DNA of 64,000 nt from a virus: IMG/VR virus record IMGVR_UViG_3300017917_002937, positions 21,172 through 85,171 of that record, one strand, 5' to 3'. A program made the position numbers and the translations under genes. The notes beneath the pieces were generated by a model, which saw only the letters and a program-made list of their open reading frames with translations, made no database searches and was not told the DNA's origin. Positions 1-5,938 of this stretch are shown piece after piece. Every line of letters starts with the position of its first letter. Position 1 is the stretch's first letter.

Positions 1-645
1 ACTAGACATATTAACAGTGCGTTCAATGAAACTCTGTGTTTCCTTGTTCTCGCCCTGTGCATCATCCTGCGTTTTCTGTAATTTATTGTCAACATAAAAT
101 TTTAGTATGTTAGGTTTACGACCACGTTCAATCTTATAGTCTGTACCATTTACGTTAAAATCTAATGTAACTAACATACCTTTACTATTGGTACGATTTA
201 CAAGATTATCCTTACGTATATTATTTATTGGTACACCAAATAATGCATAACATAACCCTTGGATTAAGGTTGTGTTATGTGACAGTATTTCGTTAGTGTA
301 ATATCTATGGTCAGGTGAATCAACGGTAATATCGTACATGTTTTCTTCTCTAGTCGAAGAAGTAATTGTGTGTACCTTTTCAATTCCTGATGAAGTTAAT
401 ATATGTGATTTATAAGGAATTAAGTTTTTTACAAATATTTCTGTAGCATTATCAGTGAAAACAATATGATCGTCAGCACATTCTAGCTGTTTTCCTGTTT
501 CTGTTTCTATTGTCCAAACAGTATAAGGTATTGTTTTGTGTATTTTGGAAATTGGCTTCCAACCAGTATCAGTTTCTATTTCTAAATTATTTAAATTTAG
601 ACTTTCTATGAATTTTCTTTTTACTGATTCAGAAAGTTTATGCAT
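1..645 (-). CDS. 46: gp46 recombination endonuclease, C-terminal part with intein C-fragment (fractured gene, partial)
   Basis: This frame runs off the left edge; 215 codons are visible. The start is an ATG at 645, with AAGGA at 661-657 upstream as a ribosome site. Residues 1-124 are an intein C-fragment. It has a block-B-like CADDHIV (about residues 56-62), a block-F-like YDITVDSPDHRYY (104-116), and the terminal block G ending in Ser-His-Asn (122-124). The next residues, TTLIQGLCYALFG, complete the Walker A P-loop of gp46 and are the C-extein. Gp46 is the SbcC/Rad50-like ATPase partner of gp47 in phage recombination and DNA processing. The piece upstream on the same strand (1669-1938) supplies the first half, and protein trans-splicing would be needed to make a working ATPase. 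The start overlaps the end of the homing endonuclease gene in another frame. The call is sound on motifs; splicing activity is inferred. Confidence 0.9.
   Translation of the reverse strand, partial: MHKLSESVKRKFIESLNLNNLEIETDTGWKPISKIHKTIPYTVWTIETETGKQLECADDHIVFTDNATEIFVKNLIPYKSHILTSSGIEKVHTITSSTREENMYDITVDSPDHRYYTNEILSHNTTLIQGLCYALFGVPINNIRKDNLVNRTNSKGMLVTLDFNVNGTDYKIERGRKPNILKFYVDNKLQKTQDDAQGENKETQSFIERTVNMSS
274..645 (-). other. Split-intein C-fragment (124 aa, blocks B-F-G)
   Basis: The intein boundary is set by the C-terminal His-Asn followed by Thr at the +1 extein position; the junction lies between bases 274 and 273. Block B (threonine/aspartate-histidine type, ADDH) sits in this C-fragment rather than in the N-fragment, so the split point is much closer to the N-terminus than in ordinary split inteins. 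The first 20 or so residues (lysine/glutamate-rich) look like a leader before the intein fold. Confidence 0.85.
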
Positions 646-1709
646 TTGTTGATTATTCCTTGTTTGTCTTTTTTGTATTCCGACTCCCAGATTATTAATA
701 CAGTGTACCCATCATCATTAAGTAACTTTATTTTTTGACGGTCATGATCCCATATTTTTTCTGCGGTTGTTTTTTTTATGACATCTGTGGCTTTAAATTT
801 GTTAGGATTGGCATGCCAATAGTCACCATAGAACTCTATAATTTTTTTTTGTAGAACATCAATACAATCTATAGAGTATGACATATTGTTTATTCTTAAT
901 ACAACCTCATTATAACCAAACTTTATATTTGGGATATTGCATTTTATGGATTCAAACAACTCAAGTGATATTTTTGAAAATCCACCATGTAATCCCGATT
1001 TTTTTAAAGAAGACAGCCATTTAATTTGTCGTTCGCTCCAAATTTGTAATCCTTTTTCTTCTCCATATTTTTCAACACATTTTTTTTGTGAAAATAAAGT
1101 TTGAGCTTCTGTAACTTTGTTTGTTGCTTCTTCTTTTGAATAGCCTCGTAACATCCAATACTCAATAGTACGATGACTATGTGCTCTTATACGGTTAACA
1201 TTTCTGTTTTTTGATGCTTTCGCTCCCATGCTATTATTAAAGTTTTTTTGATTTTGTGCCAAAAATAAGGCGATTTCATCATCGTACCCTTTATTAATCC
1301 AATATTCTTTTCTTATAGGTCTTCTAGAATTTCTTTCAAACTCAGCCTCGGCGAATGTATATTTTTTTCCTGTTTTAGGATTAATTCTGTCTGTCCAAAA
1401 ATTAATAGAGTAAGTGCTTTTTCTTACTGTTTTACTATTAATGTCCTTCATACACATTTTAGCCTTAATTTCTGCTGACAGTTCGTCCCAACCCCTACTA
1501 AGCCAATATTTTTTTCCTCCCTTACCTACTCCAGGTAAGGTTAGCATATTTTGTCTTACAATGGCTTCACATTTTTTAACACTAGTTATGTCAACATGAC
1601 ATAACAATTTTTCTCTAATTGATGCCATGAGGTTAGGTTCTATGTTTTTAATAATTTCTATCAATGTTTTATCTATTATTTGGGTCAGTGTAAATTTTGG
1701 CTGCTTCAT
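621..1709 (-). CDS. Vsr/EDxHD-family homing endonuclease lying between the two halves of gp46
   Basis: The 362-residue protein ends in a Vsr-like nuclease domain (about residues 255-350). Candidate catalytic positions are E268, D281/D284, the GDYWHANP block (D296, H299) and D321/D323, followed by the conserved GYTVLIIWE strand. The N-terminal two thirds carry three divergent units of the form YW-(L/I/M)-x-(R/K)-G-(W/Y) followed by an acidic patch (near 68, 136 and 184), probably DNA-recognition modules. The start at 1709 has a strong ribosome site (GGGAG, 1720-1716), so the gene can be translated on its own. It overlaps the stop of the upstream gp46 half by 41 bases and the start of the downstream half by 25, each in a different frame. 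This arrangement matches the 'fractured gene' architecture known from marine phage metagenomes, where such enzymes cut intein-free alleles to spread the insertion. Confidence 0.85.
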   Translation of the reverse strand: MKQPKFTLTQIIDKTLIEIIKNIEPNLMASIREKLLCHVDITSVKKCEAIVRQNMLTLPGVGKGGKKYWLSRGWDELSAEIKAKMCMKDINSKTVRKSTYSINFWTDRINPKTGKKYTFAEAEFERNSRRPIRKEYWINKGYDDEIALFLAQNQKNFNNSMGAKASKNRNVNRIRAHSHRTIEYWMLRGYSKEEATNKVTEAQTLFSQKKCVEKYGEEKGLQIWSERQIKWLSSLKKSGLHGGFSKISLELFESIKCNIPNIKFGYNEVVLRINNMSYSIDCIDVLQKKIIEFYGDYWHANPNKFKATDVIKKTTAEKIWDHDRQKIKLLNDDGYTVLIIWESEYKKDKQGIINKCINFLNQ

Positions 1710-1938
1710 ATAATTCTCCCATAGTTATAGAGCATATCTCACCTGTGAGAGTGTTTCTTACTCTAACTATAGTATTTATCCCAACGCACTTACCAGTACC
1801 ATTACGTGCACCGTCACCACCTAAGTCTAAGTTCTCACCTAATATTAGTGTTAACTCTTTTCTATCAAAGTTTACTGCTTGTGTGACTTGTCCAATAGAC
1901 AAAAAATTACGCAAGGTTATATTTTTTAGTGTTATCAT
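1669..1938 (-). CDS. 46: gp46 recombination endonuclease, N-terminal part with intein N-fragment
   Basis: This 89-residue protein starts with the N-terminus of an SbcC/Rad50-type ATPase (LKNITLRNFLSIG) and reaches the Walker A motif GARNGTGK at residues 43-50. At residue 51 the reading changes to an intein block A (CVGINTIVRV, Cys as first residue), and the frame stops after only 39 intein residues. The ATG overlaps the gp47 stop (ATGA), so the two are translationally coupled. The remainder of the ATPase is encoded at 1-645. Without trans-splicing the product would have no intact P-loop. The P-loop lysine is the last N-extein residue and the following threonine is the first C-extein residue, a common intein insertion point in ATPases. 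Confidence 0.9.
   Translation of the reverse strand: MITLKNITLRNFLSIGQVTQAVNFDRKELTLILGENLDLGGDGARNGTGKCVGINTIVRVRNTLTGEICSITMGELYEAAKIYTDPNNR
1672..1788 (-). other. Split-intein N-fragment (39 aa, block A only)
   Basis: It begins with the Cys codon at 1788-1786 directly after the P-loop Gly-Lys and stops before any block B. Typical split inteins have roughly 90-100 residue N-fragments; this one resembles the rarer 'atypical' inteins with very short N-pieces. The final residues overlap the coding start of the endonuclease gene in another frame. Confidence 0.85.
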
Positions 1939-2948
1939 AGTGTGTTATAGATATCCAATAATAATTTTTTATCAAAACTATTACTTTCAATAGCGTTAAT
2001 CTGATCTACGATGATTTGGTCAACGCTTTCAAATTTCAGTCCCTCAAAATTACCTTGGTCAACATTTTCTAATTTCATTGGTATTAATGTCATTTCACGT
2101 AGTTTGTATTCGGGAATAAATGTTTCACGTAGAAAGTTAGCTTCTTCATAACTTATATCAATATCTAGGTGTACCCTAACATGGCTATCAATTAATAGCA
2201 AGCCCTGTGGATTATCTAATATATCGCTAAGTTTATGTACACGGTATACAGGTTGTCTTGGCCAACTATGAAAAACAGGGTCTTTACCCCATTCTAATAT
2301 CATCATACCACGTGCATCATCACCTGCGTCAGCATAATTATGCGGGAAAGCGTTACCTATATACCAAATATTTTTACGTGCTTGTCGTTTATGAAAATGT
2401 CCACTGAAAGCACTTTCAAAACCAACAAAATGTTCTTCATTAATTTCGCCATGATCTGGCATCTCTACCATAGCATTCATATAAAAATGAGGTAATTCTA
2501 AATGTCCAAACAAATATTTACCTGACATTTTTTTGATTTTCTTGTAGTCATCCTGTACTAACCATGGACAAATAACTACATCATCTTGTTTAAAAAAATC
2601 ATTAACAATGTGTACATTTGGTAAGTGATTAGCCCATTCTACACTATGAATGTCACGACGGTCACGATAATATAAGTCATGGTTGCCTGGAATAAAATAT
2701 ACTTGGCTAAAGTTTTGATTTAGTTTTTCTAATGCTTTTAATCCAAATTGTAATGTTTGGATGTTTATACTAGCACGATGATGATTATAGTCACCTAAAA
2801 AGAAACAAGTATCACATTGTTCCTTTTTAGCTTTATCTATGAACCAATCAACAAAGTTAGCACAATCAATATTGTGCTGTAAACTATTTGACTTTAAACC
2901 GAAATGCACGTCGGTAAAAATTGCTGCCTTTTTAAATAAATTACTCAT
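1935..2948 (-). CDS. 47: gp47-like recombination endonuclease subunit (Mre11/SbcD-type phosphoesterase)
   Basis: The 337-residue protein has the calcineurin-like metallophosphoesterase motif series in order: DVHFG (13-17), GDYNHH (52-57), GNHD (88-91) and GHFH (183-186), which bind the two catalytic metals. Length and motif spacing fit T4 gp47, the nuclease subunit of the gp46/gp47 complex that resects DNA ends for recombination-dependent replication. It lies immediately upstream of the gp46 N-terminal half and overlaps it by four bases (ATGA), as expected for subunits made in fixed ratio. The stretch upstream of its ATG contains a plausible sigma70-type promoter rather than a clear ribosome site. 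Confidence in the family is high. Confidence 0.95.
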   Translation of the reverse strand: MSNLFKKAAIFTDVHFGLKSNSLQHNIDCANFVDWFIDKAKKEQCDTCFFLGDYNHHRASINIQTLQFGLKALEKLNQNFSQVYFIPGNHDLYYRDRRDIHSVEWANHLPNVHIVNDFFKQDDVVICPWLVQDDYKKIKKMSGKYLFGHLELPHFYMNAMVEMPDHGEINEEHFVGFESAFSGHFHKRQARKNIWYIGNAFPHNYADAGDDARGMMILEWGKDPVFHSWPRQPVYRVHKLSDILDNPQGLLLIDSHVRVHLDIDISYEEANFLRETFIPEYKLREMTLIPMKLENVDQGNFEGLKFESVDQIIVDQINAIESNSFDKKLLLDIYNTL

Positions 2949-2954
2949 TTTATA

Positions 2955-2983
2955 AGTATAACTTTAATTTTTACACAATTCAA
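2955..2983 (-). promoter_or_regulatory. Candidate sigma70-type promoter for gp47
   Basis: On the minus strand, TTGAAT (2983-2978) is followed by a 17-base spacer and TATACT (2960-2955). Transcription would start about at the gp47 ATG, giving a leaderless or very short leader transcript. No convincing ribosome site is visible before that ATG, which is consistent with this but not proof. In AT-rich DNA such matches occur by chance. Confidence 0.35.
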
Positions 2984-2996
2984 AGTTATTGGTTAA

Positions 2997-3896
2997 TTAT
3001 TCTTCAAAGACTGGACCTATAGATCCAACTCCTTGTCTAGACCAAGAAGGATTTAATCCATTTATTTCTAAAATGTCATCACGTATGTTTTGATTTCGTT
3101 TTTCTGTGTTTAATACACGACAGAAACTATTTGTTATAGCGGCAGTGTAATAAGCAAATGGGTTAGCTGACTTCGCTTCATTGAATCGTAAACCCACATA
3201 TGTAAGTTGAAGTATTGCACTATTTTGCATTTCATCTCTGTAAGTATACCCACGCCAATTATATTTCATGGCATATTTTTCACACATCATAATATACATT
3301 CTAGCCAATTTATCTGTAATTGTACCGTGTTCCTTGCTAAATTTACCAGTCTTGATACCACCTGTCCAATGACTTTTACCTACACAATAAAAACTATCAT
3401 TTTCATCAATTTTGTAATGTTGAAAAGGTGGAAAATTTACTTTAACATGAACCATGTCGTCTACTTCATCTTTAGTAGTTGTATCTTCTAATTCAACAAA
3501 TATATCATCTTCATCGTCTTCAAATTCAAAAATATCAATAGCGGTTCTTTTTTTATTAGTTTTCCTAGGTTGTTTAGTAGATATAGGTATATGTTCCCAA
3601 GTCATTACCCTAAACACTAAATCTGTAGTAGGTATTGATTTTGGATCTACAAGGTCTTTAGCTCCTTTTTCTAATGATAATCTTAGTGCTCTATTTTCTT
3701 TAGCCTGTTTTATAATATCACGTTTTTTTGCATATTTAAAACATTCTTCAAGTGAACTTTGCGGCATGTCAATAATTAAATCATACATATGATATTCTTT
3801 TTTAGTAAAATAACAATATGATGATTTGCTTGTGTGTATTTCTTTTAATATGTCTTTATTGTTAAGGTAGTTAACCGGTTTTTTGGAGGTACTCAT
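2997..3896 (-). CDS. 55: gp55-like late-transcription sigma factor
   Basis: The 299-residue protein has a C-terminal region (about 200-285) with the pattern seen in T4-like gp55: a YTYRDEMQNSAILQL block, then ANPFAYYTAAITNSFCR and an asparagine/arginine-rich segment. This corresponds to a minimal sigma region 2 that binds RNA polymerase and recognises the late TATAAATA box. The N-terminal 190 residues include an acidic stretch (about residues 124-142) and are longer than in T4 gp55 (185 residues in total). It is the first gene of the minus-strand block and is divergently transcribed from the tail genes, many of which carry TAAATA boxes upstream. An AAAGGA ribosome site precedes the ATG. Confidence 0.85.
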   Translation of the reverse strand: MSTSKKPVNYLNNKDILKEIHTSKSSYCYFTKKEYHMYDLIIDMPQSSLEECFKYAKKRDIIKQAKENRALRLSLEKGAKDLVDPKSIPTTDLVFRVMTWEHIPISTKQPRKTNKKRTAIDIFEFEDDEDDIFVELEDTTTKDEVDDMVHVKVNFPPFQHYKIDENDSFYCVGKSHWTGGIKTGKFSKEHGTITDKLARMYIMMCEKYAMKYNWRGYTYRDEMQNSAILQLTYVGLRFNEAKSANPFAYYTAAITNSFCRVLNTEKRNQNIRDDILEINGLNPSWSRQGVGSIGPVFEE

Positions 3897-3915
3897 AAAA
3901 TCCTTTATTTTAATA

Positions 3916-3945
3916 ATTATATCATAGATGTTGTGGAGGGCACAA
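3916..3945 (-). promoter_or_regulatory. Candidate host-sigma promoter for the gp55-gp47-gp46 block
   Basis: On the minus strand, TTGTGC (3945-3940), an 18-base spacer and a perfect TATAAT (3921-3916) precede the gp55 start at 3896. Early or middle expression from a host-type promoter is what a late sigma factor gene needs. Assigned by pattern only. Confidence 0.45.
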
Positions 3946-3946
3946 C
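3930..3946. repeat. Inverted repeat in the divergent control region (possible operator)
   Basis: GTTGTG - 5 bases - CACAAC forms a perfect 6-bp inverted repeat. It covers the proposed -35 element of the gp55 promoter. It has no following T-run on either strand, so it is not a good terminator; an operator or RNA hairpin is possible. Confidence 0.4.
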
Positions 3947-3988
3947 AATTTAATTTGTATTTGGTAAAATGATGCTATATTTATTTAG

Positions 3989-3995
3989 CTAAATA
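3989..3995 (+). promoter_or_regulatory. T4-type late promoter box upstream of the tail block
   Basis: CTAAATA, similar to the T4 late box TATAAATA, lies 22 bases before the ATG at 4018, with AAGGA at 4001-4005. Equivalent boxes occur before gp25, gp6 and several later genes. Confidence 0.5.
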
Positions 3996-4017
3996 TATAT
4001 AAGGATAATAAGACGAC

Positions 4018-5550
4018 ATGCCACAATATACCAGTACAGTTACTTCATCACTGGGAGTGCTAACAGTAACAACAGTTATAAACACCGAGGCGAACACCCA
4101 AACAATAACTGTTACCACTTCAGGGGGTCAGACGGCAACCGCCACTCAAACTAGTTCATCTAGACCTAATAATTCAACATTAGATAGTCTAGGAACACAA
4201 TTAAGAGCAGCCGGCGCTAGAGATTTAAACACAACAGATTTAGGAGGTGCTGTTAGGTCTAGTTATAACAAGGCAACACAGGAAGCATCAAAAGCCCAAG
4301 CCACAGCAACAGCAACTAATACAAGTGTACCTGAAAACCCTAGTCCTCCGCCCCCTGTATCACCTCAAACTGATCCAACTGTTCCTGAATCGGTACCACT
4401 AACTAATTCACCTTTATCAGAGCCTCCTGGCGTACCAACAGATGAGTTTACAGGAGTAGAAGAAGTAATTGTAAGTAATGAAAATAGATTACAAGAACCA
4501 CCGCAGCTTACAGAAGAAGAAGGTGAACAAGCATTTAGAACTTTCAATGAAGAATTTATAGAAAATGAAGAACCACCTGTAATCGATATAAATGAAGAAC
4601 CATATCCTGTCGCTGATTTGGGGGAATTAGGAATTAATACTGATTTACCAACTGAAGCTGATTTAGGAGAATTAGGCATTAATACAGATCCTGCAGCAGG
4701 AGGAAGTTCTAGAGGATTAACAGGAGCTCAAATTAATGCTAGGACTGGAGCAACAGCACAGGATGAAGCTAATTTTAAACAACGTGAAGATTGGAGAGTT
4801 CGCTTAAGTTTAGCACCATCAGCAGATTATCTTTATAAATCAAAACAGGTACAAGGTATATTACAACCACTAGCAGCAACCGATGGTATTATATTTCCAT
4901 ACACACCATCTATTCAGTTAACTTATGCTGCAAGTTATACAACTACTGATTTAACGCATAGTAATTATAAAATTTTTCAATACAACTATAGTTCAATTGA
5001 TAACTTACAGATAACTGGTGATTTTACAGCACAAGATACATTTGAAGCTGATTATTTATTAGCTGTAATACATTTTTTAAGATCGGTAACCAAAATGTTT
5101 TATGGTCAGGATCAAAACCCTAAACCAGGAACACCTCCACCGTTATGTTATTTAAGTGGATTGGGTGCATTTCAATTTGATGCACATCCTTTAGCAGTAA
5201 CAAGTTTTACTTATTCTTTACCTAGTGATGTTGATTATATAAGAGCAGGTTCTACTACTACTCTAGCTGGGGTTAATAGAAGTTCAGGTAATACACCTAT
5301 TAATGATAATTCTATTACAAACAATCGATTGGTTGGTTTACAAAGTGGTGGACAACCTATAGGTCCACAATATCAAACCACACCAGGTGGTACAGTAGAG
5401 CCAACATATGTTCCTACAAAAATTCAAATTAGTATAGGTTGTGTACCAATTATAAGTAGAAATGACATAAGTAATCGCTTTAGTTTGAAAGATTATGCTT
5501 CAGGAAAATTATTACGTGGATCACAAAACAAACAAGCAGGGATATGGTAA
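4018..5550 (+). CDS. Virion structural protein, possibly a gp48-like tail-tube cap
   Basis: The 510-residue protein has a threonine/proline-rich, acidic N-terminal half (to about residue 250), including a proline run near residue 110 and an 11-residue duplication (ADLGELGINTD, residues 199-209 and 214-224). The C-terminal half (about 260-480) is compact and aromatic-rich, with GIIFPYTPSIQ, a YNYSSIDNLQITGDF segment and a YLLAVIHFLRSV helix. That half suggests a tail-tube/baseplate fold, and its position directly before gp53 and the gp5 spike fits the gp48/gp54 group of T4. I recognise the type as a marine T4-like virion protein but cannot prove the gp48 identity. First gene of the late tail operon; its stop overlaps the gp53 start. 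Confidence 0.55.
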   Translation: MPQYTSTVTSSLGVLTVTTVINTEANTQTITVTTSGGQTATATQTSSSRPNNSTLDSLGTQLRAAGARDLNTTDLGGAVRSSYNKATQEASKAQATATATNTSVPENPSPPPPVSPQTDPTVPESVPLTNSPLSEPPGVPTDEFTGVEEVIVSNENRLQEPPQLTEEEGEQAFRTFNEEFIENEEPPVIDINEEPYPVADLGELGINTDLPTEADLGELGINTDPAAGGSSRGLTGAQINARTGATAQDEANFKQREDWRVRLSLAPSADYLYKSKQVQGILQPLAATDGIIFPYTPSIQLTYAASYTTTDLTHSNYKIFQYNYSSIDNLQITGDFTAQDTFEADYLLAVIHFLRSVTKMFYGQDQNPKPGTPPPLCYLSGLGAFQFDAHPLAVTSFTYSLPSDVDYIRAGSTTTLAGVNRSSGNTPINDNSITNNRLVGLQSGGQPIGPQYQTTPGGTVEPTYVPTKIQISIGCVPIISRNDISNRFSLKDYASGKLLRGSQNKQAGIW

Positions 5551-5861
5551 TGGCAAATAACGATTTATACCCTAGAACAAGTCCTTATTATAATACAGGT
5601 ATTGAAAATGGTAAATTTTTAGATATAATGATTAATAGACCTATACCCATTGTAAGTAGTGATGTATATTGGAATATACAAAGAGTTTATGAATATAGAC
5701 CTGATTTGTTGGCATATGATTTGTATGCGGATAGTAGATTATGGTGGGTGTTTGCACAACGTAATCCTAATAGACTTAAAGACCCGTATTTTGATTTTGT
5801 AACAGGTTTAGGAATTTATATTCCAAAGTTAGATACTATTAAACAAGTATTAGGAATATAA
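5550..5861 (+). CDS. 53: gp53-like baseplate wedge protein
   Basis: The 103-residue product carries the gp53 family signature: a YEYRPDLLAYDLY segment, then LWWVFAQRNPN, DP and a final GLGIYIPKL strand resembling the LysM-like C-terminus of T4 gp53. In T4 this wedge protein joins neighbouring wedges during baseplate assembly. I placed the start at the ATG at 5550, which overlaps the previous TAA stop (TAATG), as is usual in this operon; an upstream ATG at 5544 adds only two residues. It is shorter than T4 gp53 (196 residues) but normal for marine relatives. Confidence 0.85.
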   Translation: MANNDLYPRTSPYYNTGIENGKFLDIMINRPIPIVSSDVYWNIQRVYEYRPDLLAYDLYADSRLWWVFAQRNPNRLKDPYFDFVTGLGIYIPKLDTIKQVLGI

Positions 5862-5938
5862 TGGCTATCATAAAAGAAAAACAAACTAACGGTATTTCAA
5901 ATAAGTTATACTTAATAATAGAGTTAATTAATGAGTAA
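5861..5938 (+). CDS. Micro-ORF, 25 aa, coupled at both ends
   Basis: ATG at 5861 shares a base with the gp53 stop (TAATG), and its TAA at 5936-5938 overlaps the start of the next structural gene (5931). The predicted peptide is lysine/isoleucine-rich with no motif I recognise. The clean stop-start coupling on both sides suggests it is translated, perhaps only to carry ribosomes to the next start; it could also be chance. Confidence 0.35.
   Translation: MAIIKEKQTNGISNKLYLIIELINE

Noticed and set aside
3207-3792. Two open frames on the plus strand within gp55
   Set aside because: They lie opposite a well-supported gene, lack ribosome sites and show only low-complexity sequence.
3930-3946. Inverted repeat as a transcription terminator
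   Set aside because: There is no T-run after the stem on either strand, and it lies between divergent starts, where a terminator is not expected.
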